Positions 1 to 10,625 are shown, counted from the first letter of the stretch. The stretch: 43,511 nt of DNA from Deltaproteobacteria bacterium (GCA_013151835.1 JAADHK010000019.1:1879-45389); one strand, 5' to 3'. Made by a program: numbers and translations. Notes: a model not told the origin generated them from the letters alone.

Positions 1-90
1 GTTTTTCAGGAACAAAGGCATACATATAGTATTCCGAGTGACTGAAAAAACACTACAACGCAGTAGATGGGACTTTTTACGACGCCATCA
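1..90. repeat. Dispersed hairpin repeat, copy 1 (cut by window edge)
   Basis: The first 90 bases match the right two thirds of the 128-bp element at 11183-11310, including the shared core GCAGTAGATGGGACTTTT and the terminal GCCATC. The left arm lies outside the window. The copy ends 8 bases before the stop codon of the Crp-type regulator, so it sits directly at that gene's 3' end and may act as its transcription terminator (inference). Confidence 0.8.
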
Positions 91-97
91 ATGTTGT

Positions 98-781
98 TTA
101 AATCCTGCCCGATGCGGCGAGTTCTTCCAGCCCGTTATAATCCGTCAGGCTGATCCTGGCTCCATCTACAACAATTAAATCCTGATCGCTCATCTTTTTT
201 AACATGCGTGAAATAGTCTCGGGCGTTGTGCCGAGAAAGGCCGCAAGCTGCCCCTTGGATATCTTAAGCCCAATCTGTTTTTGGCTTTCCTGCTCTTGTG
301 CCAGGAGCAGGAAATAGCCGGCGAGTCGCGCGGGAACTTCCTTTAAAGCCAGGTTTTCGATTTGTACGGTAAATCTCCTGAGCCTTTTTGCCATGACGGC
401 AAGCATATTTAACGCGAGATCAGGATCGGTATTTATAAGTTTTATCATCCCTTTTCTGGGGAAAAAAAGAAGGCTGCTTTTCTCCACTGCCGAGGCGCTG
501 GCCGGGAAAAGATCCCCGGAAAAGACCGGCACTTCGCCGATGGGTTCTCCGGGGTCGAATATGTGCAGAATCTGTTCCTTGCCCTCCATGGATAGCTTGA
601 ATACTTTTACCCTTCCTTCGATTATGATGTAAAAACCGTTTCCCGGATCTCCCTCGGAAAAAATAAGTTCACCCCGGGTCACGGTTCTTTCGGATGCAAT
701 GGAAAATATCGATTTTAAGTGGGTCTCTCCAAGGCCGTTGAATAAAAGCGATTCGGATATAATTGTTGGAATAGTTTGCAT
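98..781 (-). CDS. Crp/Fnr family transcriptional regulator
   Basis: This 227-residue protein has the two-domain build of the Crp/Fnr family: an N-terminal cyclic-nucleotide-binding-type beta roll (about residues 14-130, with the glycine-rich turns EGDPGNGFYIIIEG and GEPIGEVPVFSG) and a C-terminal winged helix-turn-helix (about 150-215, SKGQLAAFLGTTPETISR). The N-terminus has none of the cysteines that bind the oxygen-sensing cluster in true FNR, so the signal is unknown; cAMP, haem/NO or another ligand are all possible. Such regulators in sulfate reducers often control anaerobic or nitrosative stress genes (family knowledge). It is transcribed away from pdxA across a 231-bp gap. An AGGAG lies about ten bases before the ATG, which supports this start. 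Confidence 0.88.
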   Translation of the reverse strand: MQTIPTIISESLLFNGLGETHLKSIFSIASERTVTRGELIFSEGDPGNGFYIIIEGRVKVFKLSMEGKEQILHIFDPGEPIGEVPVFSGDLFPASASAVEKSSLLFFPRKGMIKLINTDPDLALNMLAVMAKRLRRFTVQIENLALKEVPARLAGYFLLLAQEQESQKQIGLKISKGQLAAFLGTTPETISRMLKKMSDQDLIVVDGARISLTDYNGLEELAASGRI

Positions 782-905
782 GGGACCGGCTCTCCTGTTC
801 TTTCATTTGGCGGAATAATAAAATCCGTGGACATTTCATGTGTTTTTCATGGTTATTAGCAGATATAACCTGTTTTGAAAATACTGTAATAACATAAAAA
901 CGGAA

Positions 906-934
906 TTGATGGACGTGGCGGGCTATGTTATACG
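906..934 (+). promoter_or_regulatory. Candidate sigma70-type promoter for pdxA-uvrA-kinase
   Basis: TTGATG (906-911) and TATACG (929-934) are separated by exactly 17 bases, about 80 bases before the pdxA start. The match to consensus is moderate. The remaining gap between the divergent regulator and pdxA shows no other clear signal. Confidence 0.35.
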
Positions 935-1012
935 GTATAGTTCATGACAAAAAGAGGCTTTCTCAACCGGGATTGACCGGAGGCGGAGTATATATAAGGA
1001 AAGGTTTAGAAA

Positions 1013-2023
1013 ATGACTTACAAACCGGTGATCGGGATTACCATGGGTGATCCCGTGGGGATCGGTCCGGAGGTTATCTGTCGCGCACTTGCACGGGATG
1101 ATCTTTTTTCGGAAGTACGGCCCGTTATCATAGGTGATCCCGGGATAATGGCGAAAGCCCTGGAATCCACTGGTGTATGCCTCAATCTTTCGGTTGTCGC
1201 CAATCCCGGGAATTGCCTGTTTCAACCCGGATGCATTGAGGTTATGGATATTTCCAGTTTAGAGCCAATAACGGTCCAATGGGCAGAACCGGATGTCAAT
1301 ACCGCTAAAGCCATGCTTGATTATATAACCACGGCCGTTGATCTTGCCATAGGCCGTGATATCGATGCCATGGTCACCGCGCCCATCAACAAGGTTGCCC
1401 TGAAAATGGCGGAATGCCCTCATCCCGGTCATACCGAACTCATCGCCACGCGCACGGGCTGTCGGCGCTATGCCATGATGCTTGCCGGAAAAAGGCTCAG
1501 GGTCGTGCTGGTGACGATTCATACGGCCCTTTCAAATGTCCCCGGAGAGTTGAGCATTGAAAAGATAGTAGAAATTGCAGAACTTACCCATGAATCCCTT
1601 ACCCAACGCTTTGGAATCGATTCCCCTAAGATAGCCGTTGCAGGGCTTAATCCCCATGCGGGGGAGGAAGGCATGTTCGGTGACGAGGAGATAAAAATTA
1701 TAAGGCCCGCCATTGAACGCCTTTGGCAAAAAGGGATCAAAGTGGCCGGCCCCTTTCCACCAGATACAATTTTTTATCACGCGGCAGGCGGAATGTATGA
1801 TGCCGTTGTATGCATGTATCATGATCAGGGGCTGATCCCTTTTAAACTGATTCATTTTTATGACGGTGTCAACACGACGCTCGGCTTGCCCATTATCCGC
1901 ACTTCCGTTGATCACGGCACGGCCTACGATATCGCGGGCAAGGGGATCGCAGACCCGGGAAGCCTTGTGGCGGCAATAGATATGGCTGCGCTTCAGTCGC
2001 GGTGTGCTAAGAAAAGCTTATGA
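1013..2023 (+). CDS. pdxA: 4-hydroxythreonine-4-phosphate dehydrogenase PdxA
   Basis: PdxA oxidises 4-phosphohydroxy-L-threonine with NAD in the DXP-dependent pathway to pyridoxal 5'-phosphate. The 336-residue length is normal. The start [14 protein letters not shown], the MVTAPINK segment (about residue 120), and the metal-binding histidine segments HPGHTEL (about 136), [11 protein letters not shown] (about 214) and [10 protein letters not shown] (about 269) are all intact. AGGAAAGG stands eight bases before the ATG. The stop overlaps the uvrA start as ATGA (2020-2023), so the two genes are probably translationally coupled. Some PdxA relatives act on other 4-carbon phosphates, but the full motif set and length fit the housekeeping enzyme. 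Confidence 0.95.
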   Translation: MTYKPVIGITMGDPVGIGPEVICRALARDDLFSEVRPVIIGDPGIMAKALESTGVCLNLSVVANPGNCLFQPGCIEVMDISSLEPITVQWAEPDVNTAKAMLDYITTAVDLAIGRDIDAMVTAPINKVALKMAECPHPGHTELIATRTGCRRYAMMLAGKRLRVVLVTIHTALSNVPGELSIEKIVEIAELTHESLTQRFGIDSPKIAVAGLNPHAGEEGMFGDEEIKIIRPAIERLWQKGIKVAGPFPPDTIFYHAAGGMYDAVVCMYHDQGLIPFKLIHFYDGVNTTLGLPIIRTSVDHGTAYDIAGKGIADPGSLVAAIDMAALQSRCAKKSL

Positions 2024-4857
2024 AAAATGATAATATAATCATCAGGGGCGCACGGCAGCACAACCTGAAAAATATAGATTTGACTCTGCCGCGAAATAAA
2101 CTGATCGTTGTTACCGGACTTTCGGGGTCGGGAAAATCAACACTCGCGTTTGATACCCTTTACGCCGAAGGCCAGAGACGGTACGTTGAATCGCTTTCAA
2201 CCTATGCCCGCCAGTTTTTGGAGCGCATGGAAAAGCCGGATGTGGACGTCATTGACGGGCTTTCTCCAGCCATCGCCATAGAGCAGAAGACCGCGAGTCA
2301 CAATCCCCGCTCAACCGTCGGTACGGTAACGGAAATTTATGATTATCTCCGCCTCCTTTTCGCCCGTGTCGGAACGGCTCATTGTCACCAGTGCGGCAGG
2401 CCCATAACATTTCAGCCCATCGACCGGATTGTCGATACGATCATGTCTCTTCCCGAAAAAACAAGGATTATAATCATGGCCCCCCTTGTTTCCTTGCAAA
2501 AGGGGAGTCATCAAACCCTGTTTAAACGGCTCAGGCGGGATGGTTTCGCACGGGTAAGGGTTGACGGAAATATTTTCGAACTGGAGGCCGTCAAAAAACT
2601 GGATAAAAACAAAAAGCACACCATAGAGGTCGTGGTCGACAGGCTTGTCGTAAAACCGGGCATACAAAATCGTCTTGCCGATTCCCTGGAACTTGCGCTT
2701 TCACATTCCGGGGGCCTTGCCGTGATCGAGCCGATAGGCGCTTCCAAAGCATTTGTCGAGCCGATCCTTTTTTCCGAAAAAGCGGCCTGTGTCCATTGCA
2801 ATATAAGCTATCCCGAATTGAATCCGGCGTCTTTTTCATTTAATTCTCCCCAGGGGGCCTGCCCGGCTTGTGACGGACTCGGCACAACCATGGAGTTCGA
2901 CCCTGAACTCGTTGTTCCGGATAAGCGCATAAGCCTCAGGGAAGGGGCCGTAAGGCCATGGGCAAACAGGAATTCGGTTCGATTCGCCGAGTTTCTGGAT
3001 GCACTGACTTTGTTTTACAAGGCGGACATATATACCGCTTTTCAGGATCTGCCCGAAGCATTTCAAAAAGCCGTTCTCTACGGTTCCGGAGATCAAAGAA
3101 TCCCGTTTTACATGCATTCAAAAGACCGCAGGCTCGATTTTACCCGGCCCTTTGAAGGGGTGATCCCCAACCTGCGGCGGCGTTACATGGAGACCGATTC
3201 CCAGCAGACAAGAGATGAGATCAGGCAGTATATGAATTTCACCCCATGTCCCGAGTGCAATGGTGTCCGCTTAAACAAGGTAAGCCGGTCGGTGACGGTC
3301 TGCGATAAGACCATTTTCGAAATTACGGGTTTGGCGGTGGGCTTGGCGGTTGATTTTATGTCCGACATGAAGCTTACGGGTAAAAAAAAGGTCATTGCCG
3401 AACGGATTGTCCGGGAGATATCCGACCGGCTCGGTTTTTTAAAAAACGTAGGCCTCTCTTATCTCACCCTTGACCGGGCGGCCTCTACCCTGTCGGGCGG
3501 AGAAAGCCAGAGGATAAGGCTTGCAACACAAATAGGATCACGGCTTACCGGTGTCCTGTACGTGCTCGACGAGCCGAGCATCGGCCTTCACCAGCGCGAT
3601 AACCGCCGGCTGCTTGAAACGCTTGTAAACATGCGGGATATCGGAAATACGGTTCTTGTTGTGGAACATGACGAAGAGACCGTAAGGTCGGCTGATTATG
3701 TGGTGGATATGGGGCCCGAGGCGGGAATAAAGGGCGGGTACGTGGTTTATTCCGGCCCGCCCGACGGGCTTGTTTCTTGCGACTCATCCTTGACGGGTCA
3801 ATACCTGTCCGGCAGGAAAAAGATAGCCGCTCCGGCGAAAAGGAGGCCTTCGGACGGCAAAAGCATTGTGGTCCGCAATGCCTCGGCCAATAATCTCAAA
3901 TCAGTGGATGTATCCTTTCCCCTGGGCTGTTTTGTTTGTGTCACGGGGGTCTCTGGTTCGGGGAAATCGACCCTGGTCTTTGAAACCCTTTTTAGATCGC
4001 TTGCCCGGTATTTTAACCATTCCGGCCCGACCCCCGGCAAACACGCCGGAATAGACGGCCTTGAACATATCGACAAGGTAATCAATATAACACAGGCTCC
4101 CATAGGGCGGACTCCACGCTCCAATCCCGGCACCTATACAGGCGTTTTCACCCTGATTCGTGAGCTGTTTTCAAAGACACCGGATGCCCGCATGCGCGGA
4201 TACGGCCCGGGGCGTTTCAGCTTCAATGTAAAGGGCGGCAGGTGCGAAGCCTGCTCGGGAGACGGAATTATACGCATAGAGATGCACTTTCTTCCGGATG
4301 TTTTCGTAACCTGTGATGTCTGCAACGGAAAGCGCTATAACCGGGAGAGCCTCGAGATCAGGTACAAGGGAAAGAACATCGCCGAGGTTCTTGATATGAC
4401 TGTAAACCAGGCGATGGATTTTTTTAAAAATATCAAGGGAATACGACTTAAGCTGCAAACGCTGGTTGACGTGGGGCTCGGATATATTCACATCGGCCAG
4501 CCCGCAACGACCCTGTCGGGCGGAGAGGCCCAGCGCGTAAAACTCTCAAAAGAACTTTCACGCAGGGATACCGGCCGGACGCTGTATCTGCTGGATGAAC
4601 CCACAACCGGCCTTCACATGCACGATATTAAAAACCTGCTCCATGTCCTTGATCGTCTTGTTTCCGATGGTAACACGGTTATCGTTATCGAACATAACCT
4701 TGACGTTATTCGATATTCCGACTATATAATTGATCTGGGACCCGAGGGCGGAGATGGTGGTGGGGAGGTGGTTGCGGCAGGCGCCCCCGAGCAGGTCGCA
4801 TCCATTGATGGGTCTCACACTGGCCGCTATCTGCGCGACATGCTGATGAAAACTTAG
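2020..4857 (+). CDS. uvrA: UvrABC excinuclease subunit A
   Basis: UvrA is the ATP-dependent damage sensor of nucleotide-excision repair; it loads UvrB on distorted DNA. The 945 residues contain two ABC ATPase halves. The first has Walker [10 protein letters not shown] (about residues 32-40) and signature LSGGESQR (about 490); the second has GVSGSGKST (about 643-651) and LSGGEAQR (about 833), each followed by a DEP segment ([18 protein letters not shown]). Paired cysteines mark the zinc modules, including CEACSGDG with a later CDVC (about 741-770). It starts inside the pdxA stop codon and is followed 15 bases later by a hybrid kinase gene. uvrB and uvrC lie about 21 kb downstream. Confidence 0.98.
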   Translation: MKNDNIIIRGARQHNLKNIDLTLPRNKLIVVTGLSGSGKSTLAFDTLYAEGQRRYVESLSTYARQFLERMEKPDVDVIDGLSPAIAIEQKTASHNPRSTVGTVTEIYDYLRLLFARVGTAHCHQCGRPITFQPIDRIVDTIMSLPEKTRIIIMAPLVSLQKGSHQTLFKRLRRDGFARVRVDGNIFELEAVKKLDKNKKHTIEVVVDRLVVKPGIQNRLADSLELALSHSGGLAVIEPIGASKAFVEPILFSEKAACVHCNISYPELNPASFSFNSPQGACPACDGLGTTMEFDPELVVPDKRISLREGAVRPWANRNSVRFAEFLDALTLFYKADIYTAFQDLPEAFQKAVLYGSGDQRIPFYMHSKDRRLDFTRPFEGVIPNLRRRYMETDSQQTRDEIRQYMNFTPCPECNGVRLNKVSRSVTVCDKTIFEITGLAVGLAVDFMSDMKLTGKKKVIAERIVREISDRLGFLKNVGLSYLTLDRAASTLSGGESQRIRLATQIGSRLTGVLYVLDEPSIGLHQRDNRRLLETLVNMRDIGNTVLVVEHDEETVRSADYVVDMGPEAGIKGGYVVYSGPPDGLVSCDSSLTGQYLSGRKKIAAPAKRRPSDGKSIVVRNASANNLKSVDVSFPLGCFVCVTGVSGSGKSTLVFETLFRSLARYFNHSGPTPGKHAGIDGLEHIDKVINITQAPIGRTPRSNPGTYTGVFTLIRELFSKTPDARMRGYGPGRFSFNVKGGRCEACSGDGIIRIEMHFLPDVFVTCDVCNGKRYNRESLEIRYKGKNIAEVLDMTVNQAMDFFKNIKGIRLKLQTLVDVGLGYIHIGQPATTLSGGEAQRVKLSKELSRRDTGRTLYLLDEPTTGLHMHDIKNLLHVLDRLVSDGNTVIVIEHNLDVIRYSDYIIDLGPEGGDGGGEVVAAGAPEQVASIDGSHTGRYLRDMLMKT

Positions 4858-4872
4858 TGCAGGCAAATTCTT

Positions 4873-7305
4873 ATGAGAAAAAAAATCAGTTTGATCAAAT
4901 TTATCCGGTTATGGGGAATTATCGTAATTCTGGCCAGTTGCGGAAGCATTGTTGTTATTGATATTGTCACTTCCCATCGGGATTTCGATTTTCGCGCGGA
5001 TCAAATGCGCACGGATTACGTTGAGCGCCAGAAACTGATGGTCAAGCGCGAGGTTGATCGTGTTGTTGATATGATTTACCATAAAAGATTGCAAAATAAG
5101 GCCCTGGCAGCAGGAACCAATGGATTTGAAATCAAGGCCGATCCGCATGGTGATGACCTTAATGCTCAAATAAAAGTGGATTTGCTCGAGACCATCAGCA
5201 GAATACGATTTGGAAAAGAAGGGTATATTTTTGTGAACCGGTTCAATGGGGATGCCCTTGTCTCAAATGGAAAACTGGTTTCCGGAACAAAAAAGCTGTG
5301 GGATGTTTTTAATAAAAATCCGGACAAGATAAAGCGTATTTTCAAAAAAGAATACGATGCGGCGTTAACGCCGTCCGGTGATTATATTTACTATTCGATC
5401 ATAAAATTAACCAACCCGATCAAGGAATCGCCCAAGGTATCTTTTATTTATGGAATCCCCGACCTGAAGTGGATTGTAGGCGCGGGCGTATACCTCGACG
5501 ATGTGGAAACGGGTATTTCCCTGATGCAAACCCGATTAAACAATCAGATCAAGGCGAAAATGATCCGGTTTTTCACAATTGCCCTGGGTATAATCGTTTT
5601 TTCCCTTTTTCTGTTGAACTGGTTTCATCGCAGACTTGAAAATGATTTTAATTTGTTTCTTACGTTTTTTAACCAGGCGGCCCTTTCCGATGACTCCATT
5701 GACCGTGGCCGGGTTCAATTTGACGAGTTAGATCGCATGGCGAAAAATGCCAACAGGATGCTCCTGGATCGCAGACAAGCCGAGGATGCCCTTCGGCGGA
5801 GCGAGGAAAAGTTCCGTGGACTTGTCGAGTCCTCCTCGGACTGGATATGGGAGGTGAACGACGAAGCCATCTACACCTATGCCAGTCCTCGGGTTGAGGC
5901 GATTCTTGGATTCACGCCGGACGAGATTGTCGGCAAAACCCCGTTCGATCTGATGCCGCCCGAAGAGGGAAAGCGAATTGCGGCCTTCCTGGCCGATGTA
6001 AAAGAAAAAGGCGGGTCAATAATCGCATTGGAGAATGTTAATCTCCACAAGGACGGCCGGCGAATTATCCTTGAAACAAGCGGTGTTCCGTTTTTTGACA
6101 AGGGTGGCAAGGTCATCGGCTACAGAGGAGTGGATCGCGACATCACCGGGCGCAAGCAGGCGGAAGAAGCATTGCGCAATATGGAGAAACTTAAAAGCAT
6201 AGGCACCCTGGCAGGAGGCATTGCCCACGATTTCAACAATATCATGACGGGATTATTCGGTAATATTTCAATTGCCAGACAGGCGCTTCCCAAGAATCAC
6301 AAGGCATTCCAGTCTCTTGAACAGGCGGAAGGTTCCATGAACAGGGCGATACACCTTACAAGCCAGTTGTTGACATTTGCCAGGGGCGGTGCGCCGGTAA
6401 AGGAGAACGTCAGCCTGGACAGCCTGGCCGAGGAAGTCGTTTGTTTCGATCTTTCGGGAAGTAATGTAAAGCCGGTTTTCAAGCATGCCGGGGACCTGTG
6501 GCCCGTCGAAGTGGATACGGGACAAATACAACAGGTCTTTTCCAACCTGGCGATAAATGCCAGACAGGCCATGCCCGACGGCGGTCATCTTTATATTACA
6601 TTGGAGAATGCGGATAACGTAAACAATGCATTGCAGGGTCTTGATCCGGGAAAGTACATCATGATTACAATGACCGATGAGGGAACCGGCATCGACCGGA
6701 AGTATCTTAACCGGATTTTTGACCCCTATTTTACCACCAAGCACGCAGGCAACGGCCTGGGGCTGGCAACCGTCTATTCAATAATAAACAGGCACGGCGG
6801 TTGTATCAATGTCGATTCAACGCTCGGGTCCGGCACGACTTTTACGTTTTATCTGCCTGCATCGGAGGTGCGGCAACCATTGGAAAAACTGCAAGCAAAA
6901 GCAAAGCGTACAAGCGGAGATCAGAGCGCCAGAATACTTGTAATGGATGATGAAGAAATGATCCGTGAGGTTGTTACATCAATGCTTGAAATCAGCGGAT
7001 ATTCCGCAGAGTCGGCGGAAGACGGAAAACAGGCGATAACCATGTACAAAGCGTCGATGGATGCCGGCAATCCTTTTGACGTGGTCATAATGGACCTTAC
7101 GATCCCCGGCGGGGTCGGCGGCCTGGAGGCGATCAGGGATCTCCTTGAAATTGATCCAAAAGCGAAATGCATTGTTTCCAGCGGATACGCCGATGATCCG
7201 GTCATGGCAAATTATGCTGAATACGGTTTTTACGGCATTGTTACAAAACCATACACGCAAAACGATTTGAGGGAAGCATTGAACCGGGTTTTAAGAAAAT
7301 CTTGA
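4873..7305 (+). CDS. Cache-PAS hybrid sensor histidine kinase with receiver
   Basis: The 810-residue protein is a membrane-bound two-component sensor. A transmembrane helix (about 13-32) and a second one (about 228-248) enclose a periplasmic Cache-type sensor domain with the typical FGKEGYIFVNRFNGD segment and WIVGAGVYLDD end. A HAMP-like linker and a PAS domain (about 310-430) follow. The dimerisation domain carries GGIAHDFNN with the predicted phospho-acceptor His452. The ATPase domain shows the N box NLAINARQAMPDGG and G boxes DEGTGI and GNGLGLATV. A receiver domain (about 690-808) has acidic pair DDEE, predicted phospho-acceptor Asp741 in VVIMDLTIPG, and a KP at the end. Its own target is not visible; no separate response regulator is adjacent. 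Its stop TGA is the first part of a repeat fragment. Confidence 0.93.
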   Translation: MRKKISLIKFIRLWGIIVILASCGSIVVIDIVTSHRDFDFRADQMRTDYVERQKLMVKREVDRVVDMIYHKRLQNKALAAGTNGFEIKADPHGDDLNAQIKVDLLETISRIRFGKEGYIFVNRFNGDALVSNGKLVSGTKKLWDVFNKNPDKIKRIFKKEYDAALTPSGDYIYYSIIKLTNPIKESPKVSFIYGIPDLKWIVGAGVYLDDVETGISLMQTRLNNQIKAKMIRFFTIALGIIVFSLFLLNWFHRRLENDFNLFLTFFNQAALSDDSIDRGRVQFDELDRMAKNANRMLLDRRQAEDALRRSEEKFRGLVESSSDWIWEVNDEAIYTYASPRVEAILGFTPDEIVGKTPFDLMPPEEGKRIAAFLADVKEKGGSIIALENVNLHKDGRRIILETSGVPFFDKGGKVIGYRGVDRDITGRKQAEEALRNMEKLKSIGTLAGGIAHDFNNIMTGLFGNISIARQALPKNHKAFQSLEQAEGSMNRAIHLTSQLLTFARGGAPVKENVSLDSLAEEVVCFDLSGSNVKPVFKHAGDLWPVEVDTGQIQQVFSNLAINARQAMPDGGHLYITLENADNVNNALQGLDPGKYIMITMTDEGTGIDRKYLNRIFDPYFTTKHAGNGLGLATVYSIINRHGGCINVDSTLGSGTTFTFYLPASEVRQPLEKLQAKAKRTSGDQSARILVMDDEEMIREVVTSMLEISGYSAESAEDGKQAITMYKASMDAGNPFDVVIMDLTIPGGVGGLEAIRDLLEIDPKAKCIVSSGYADDPVMANYAEYGFYGIVTKPYTQNDLREALNRVLRKS

Positions 7306-7332
7306 TGGCGTTGTAGAAAGTCCCATCTGCTG
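7303..7332 (-). repeat. Half copy of the dispersed hairpin repeat
   Basis: Read on the minus strand this is GCAGATGGGACTTTCTACAA followed by CGCCATCA, matching the right end of the elements at 1-90 and 11183-11310. No second arm follows, so it is a truncated copy. Its terminal TGATGGC contains the stop codon of the hybrid kinase gene. Confidence 0.7.
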
Positions 7333-7338
7333 TCGGTA

Positions 7339-8559
7339 TCACGGCACCTGCGCACGGTAAATTTGCCCGGTCCCTGAAATATTGTAATTCATAACACAGG
7401 CAGGGATAAACACGGAATCTCCTTTATGAATCCAGGCAGGGAGGAGCGGCTCCGGAAATTCAAGCAGACATTCTTTTTCAACGCAAAAGAGTATTTCAGG
7501 ACCCGAAGAATTTGAAAACGAGCATGCCTGTCCAGGTTTTATGGGCTCGGGTTTTATGGGTTCGGGTTTTATGACCGAAAGGCGGAATTCCTCTGCCATA
7601 ACGGGATAAGGCCTTTCGCATGTTCCGGTTTCCATTGGATGAAGGATTTCAATCGGCGCGGGGGAGAAGTCCAGCACATTTAAAAGTTCATCAACGTCAA
7701 TGTGTTTAGGGGTCAGGCCACCACGAAGAACATTGTCGGAGTTTGCCATAAGCTCGATTCCGAATCCGTCAAAATAGGCGTGGAGTCTGCGCGCCGGAAG
7801 AAACATGGCCTCGCCCGGCTGAAGCGTGACAAGGTTCAGGATAACAGGCGAGAGGATGCCGATATCATCCGGGTACTGCTCGTGGAGTTGCAATATCCAT
7901 TTTTTCTCAACGGTATCAGCTTGAGTGGCTGTGGCAATCGTCTCTGAAATGACTTTTTTCCTCAGATCATCTTCAATACGTAACAAAAATTCGAATATGA
8001 AGCGAATGGCGTCTTCTTCGGGCATCCGTCCGGCCCTGGAAATTTTATCCCCAAGGGTTTCCGGGCATATTGATGATATAGCGGATAATATCGTTTCAGA
8101 CGCACGAAATCCGTTTATTGCTGTAAATGGCGTTAAAGCGCAGATGCATTCAGGCTTGTGCCGGTCGTCCCTGTAATTTCGGAAAGGGGCGTCAATGGGT
8201 ATTTTCAGCCTGTTTTCACGCTCAAAACCCTCTTTGGCCTGTGCCTCGTCGGGATGCGCCTGGATAGAGAGCGGCCTGCCCGCGGCAAGGGCCTTGAAAA
8301 GAAAGGGGAGGGCGGGGCCGAATTTTCCGCACGTAGTCTTTCCAACGGTGGCCTCCGGGTTTTTTTCTATGACCATGTCAAGGGGAGCCCAGGAGCCGTT
8401 TATTTTAATTTCTGAAGGGGCTTTCGGGTGCGCGCCCATCCATAGCTCGGCCCATGGTGTGCCTGCCTTGCCTTTGGCTCCCAGGAGTTGCTGGATATGT
8501 GAAAAAGATCCCCAGGCATATTCCTGGATTTTGTTTTTAAGGATTGATGGTTTGATCAT
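7339..8559 (-). CDS. manA: Mannose-6-phosphate isomerase, class I
   Basis: ManA is a zinc enzyme that interconverts fructose 6-phosphate and mannose 6-phosphate, feeding GDP-mannose and polysaccharide synthesis. Family marks are PSILKNKIQEYAWGS at the start, the zinc-ligand segments SIQAHPDE and HKPECICAL, and LPARRLHAYFDGFGIELMANSDN in two adjoining blocks. The open frame extends upstream to 8640, but the ATG at 8559 has AAAGGTGGAG just before it and begins the conserved sequence, giving 406 residues. It follows a phosphoesterase gene on the same strand by about 65 bases. A tandem IKPEP repeat lies in a linker before the C-terminal cupin-like part. Confidence 0.93.
   Translation of the reverse strand: MIKPSILKNKIQEYAWGSFSHIQQLLGAKGKAGTPWAELWMGAHPKAPSEIKINGSWAPLDMVIEKNPEATVGKTTCGKFGPALPFLFKALAAGRPLSIQAHPDEAQAKEGFERENRLKIPIDAPFRNYRDDRHKPECICALTPFTAINGFRASETILSAISSICPETLGDKISRAGRMPEEDAIRFIFEFLLRIEDDLRKKVISETIATATQADTVEKKWILQLHEQYPDDIGILSPVILNLVTLQPGEAMFLPARRLHAYFDGFGIELMANSDNVLRGGLTPKHIDVDELLNVLDFSPAPIEILHPMETGTCERPYPVMAEEFRLSVIKPEPIKPEPIKPGQACSFSNSSGPEILFCVEKECLLEFPEPLLPAWIHKGDSVFIPACVMNYNISGTGQIYRAQVP
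7535..7574. repeat. 15-bp tandem repeat inside manA
   Basis: Two almost identical 15-base units (GGTTTTATGGGCTCG and GGTTTTATGGGTTCG) and a partial third encode a repeated Ile-Lys-Pro-Glu-Pro linker. The unit length keeps the reading frame, so copy-number change would only alter linker length. Confidence 0.75.
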
Positions 8560-8624
8560 GGTCTCCACCTTTATGTCCATCCTTGAGAAAAAGCGCGTGA
8601 TATTCTGAGTCATTGAGATTGAAA

Positions 8625-9350
8625 TTATAATAATCGCCATGCATGCTGCTCGGGGAGCCCGGCCTGGTAAATCTTGCCAATGGTTTCATTTATGTTGTAG
8701 GGCACATACTTTATGGCGACCTGGTCCTTGCCATGGTCATAAATCAGATATTTGGCGTAGTTGTTGCCGTCTCTGGGCTGACCCACGCTTCCTGAATTGA
8801 TAATATATTTTTTGTCGGGCGCAAGGTTTATGACTTCGCGCTGCAGAATTCTTCGTTCAATCTCATCCCCCTGCACGGATACCAGAATCAATTCATGGGT
8901 GTGACCCACAAAGCAGACGTGTTCCTCCATCTCTTCCAGTGTTTCCTCCAGTCGTTCATCCGGCACTTCAAAGAGATAAATGGTCGGTGAATCGGGCGGA
9001 TAGCCGTGAACGAATCTGCAGCCGTTTTCCGTAATGGCGTTAGGCATGTTATCTATAAAGGCAAGGGATTCCTCGGAGAGCATTTCCCTTGTCTTTTCAA
9101 GCGATATCCTTGCGTTGGGATTGAACCATTCCAGGAAGGCGGGCTGTTTGATGGCAAGTTCATGATTCCCGATGATCGTGGGAATGTTAAGTTTTATGAT
9201 TGTTGCCATCACGGCTTCCGGCTCCGGGCCGTAGCCTATGATATCCCCAAGACATATGATCCGGTCAATGCCGGCTTTTTCTATGCTTGCCAGTACTTCG
9301 CGAACAGCAACCGCGTTGCCGTGTAAGTCCGATATAATCGCAGTTTTCAT
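8625..9350 (-). CDS. Metallophosphoesterase (YfcE/MJ0936-like)
   Basis: A 241-residue calcineurin-like phosphoesterase with all metal motifs: SDLHGN at residue 7, GDIIGYGPEP, GNHE, and GHTH. The final INSGSVGQPRDG segment is typical of the single-domain phosphodiesterase subgroup that hydrolyses bis-pNPP or cyclic nucleotides in vitro; the physiological substrate is unknown. It precedes manA on the same strand and probably shares its transcript. A second member of the same superfamily lies at 41951-42601. Confidence 0.9.
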   Translation of the reverse strand: MKTAIISDLHGNAVAVREVLASIEKAGIDRIICLGDIIGYGPEPEAVMATIIKLNIPTIIGNHELAIKQPAFLEWFNPNARISLEKTREMLSEESLAFIDNMPNAITENGCRFVHGYPPDSPTIYLFEVPDERLEETLEEMEEHVCFVGHTHELILVSVQGDEIERRILQREVINLAPDKKYIINSGSVGQPRDGNNYAKYLIYDHGKDQVAIKYVPYNINETIGKIYQAGLPEQHAWRLL

Positions 9351-9399
9351 GTATGAGTCGTATCCCGGTCAGGTTGAACACAAAGCCATTGATTTATTT

Positions 9400-9528
9400 T
9401 TAAATTGTAACTCTGTTTCTGCCCATTTTCTTGTTTTCGTACATCATGGCGTCGGCCCGGTCAAGCGCGGATTGGACCGTATCGTCGATTAGAACCATTG
9501 CGGCGCCGATGGGAACCGTAACATTCAT
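9400..9528 (-). pseudogene. Remnant of a GGDEF (diguanylate cyclase) C-terminus
   Basis: The minus strand between an in-frame stop (9535-9537) and a stop at 9400 reads NVTVPIGAAMVLIDD, then QSALDRADAMMYENKK and MGRNRVTI. This is the recognisable last third of a GGDEF domain (VTVSIGVA, then ADxAMYxAKxxGRNRV in functional enzymes). The catalytic GGDEF/GGEEF loop and everything before it are missing; upstream sequence is only the leader of the next gene. About 42 codons remain. With this remnant, the 327-bp stretch between the phosphoesterase gene and the next gene holds no intact gene. Confidence 0.75.
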
Positions 9529-9677
9529 CTTCTTTTAACTATAATCATGCGTTGCGTCAATCTAAATAAGCTTATCTTATCGATTCGGGCACTGGAAACC
9601 TGCAATTTCAATAATTGACACCCCATATGATTTAAAGTATGTTGAAAAAATTTTACGGGATTATCTGGGAGGATAGG

Positions 9678-10625
9678 TTGAAAATAGGGATCATAGGAAC
9701 CGGGGCTGTAGGCGGCTATTATGGTGCGCTTTTGGCCTCGAACGGCTTTGATGTTCATTTCCTTATGAACACGGACTTTGAGCATGTCGCCAAACACGGC
9801 CTGTGGGTTGAATCAAAAAATGGCGATATCAATCTAACGACCGTCAATGCCTACAATAACGCCAAGGATATGCCTTCCTGCGATCTTGTGATCGTTGCGC
9901 TGAAGACCACGCATAATTATCTTTTAAAAGACATGCTTCCGGCATTGGTCAAGCCCGATGGAGTCGTCGTGGTCCTGCAGAACGGTCTCGGGGTAGAGGC
10001 GGATGTATCTGAAATTCTTCCCGCCGCCACAGTTGTCGGCGGGCTTTGTTTCCTGTGCAGCAACAAGGTGGGGCCCGGGCATATCCGGCATCTTGATTAC
10101 GGTTCGGTTCGCATCGGGGAACATTCGGGAGATGACCGTCCGGCCGGGATTACCGAAAAGCTGAAATGCGTGGCCGATATTTTCGGCCGTGCCTCAATAC
10201 CCGTCCATATGACCGATAACCTTCCGCTTGCCCGGTGGGAAAAACTTGTTTGGAACATGCCGTTTAACGGGCTTTCGGTCATCCTTGATGCCGACACGCG
10301 GCAATTAATCGATTTCCCGCCGTCATTCAATCTGCTCCGTGATATCATGGCCGAGGTGATCAACGGGGCTTGCCATTGCGGCATGGAGATAGACAGCCAA
10401 TTCGCGGATCTGATGCTTACGGCGACTAAGCAAATGGTTGCATATAACCCGAGCATGAAGCTGGATTTTGACGCCGGCCGGCCCTTGGAGATCAACAAGA
10501 TTTACAAACGGCCGATCCACGCCGCACAAGCCGCCGGATTTGAAATGCGCTTGTCACGCGCCATTACCGCGCAACTCGGGTTTATGGATATGAGAAATTG
10601 CGGTCGGTCGGGCCGGTCTCTTTGA
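9678..10625 (+). CDS. 2-dehydropantoate 2-reductase family protein (PanE/ApbA)
   Basis: The protein opens with [15 protein letters not shown], the NADP-binding Rossmann loop of ketopantoate reductases, and has the family segments [17 protein letters not shown] and a C-terminal helical ApbA_C domain ([14 protein letters not shown]). The frame is open from an ATG at 9639, but a TTG at 9678 is preceded five bases earlier by GGGAGG and begins exactly at the conserved fold, giving 315 residues. PanE reduces ketopantoate to pantoate for coenzyme A; several paralogues in this family have other or unknown 2-keto acid substrates, so the gene name is left open. It stands without pan genes nearby. Confidence 0.85.
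   Translation: MKIGIIGTGAVGGYYGALLASNGFDVHFLMNTDFEHVAKHGLWVESKNGDINLTTVNAYNNAKDMPSCDLVIVALKTTHNYLLKDMLPALVKPDGVVVVLQNGLGVEADVSEILPAATVVGGLCFLCSNKVGPGHIRHLDYGSVRIGEHSGDDRPAGITEKLKCVADIFGRASIPVHMTDNLPLARWEKLVWNMPFNGLSVILDADTRQLIDFPPSFNLLRDIMAEVINGACHCGMEIDSQFADLMLTATKQMVAYNPSMKLDFDAGRPLEINKIYKRPIHAAQAAGFEMRLSRAITAQLGFMDMRNCGRSGRSL

Noticed and set aside
7702-8608. Long plus-strand frames opposite manA
   Set aside because: They are antisense shadows of a well-supported enzyme gene and have no ribosome sites or domain patterns.
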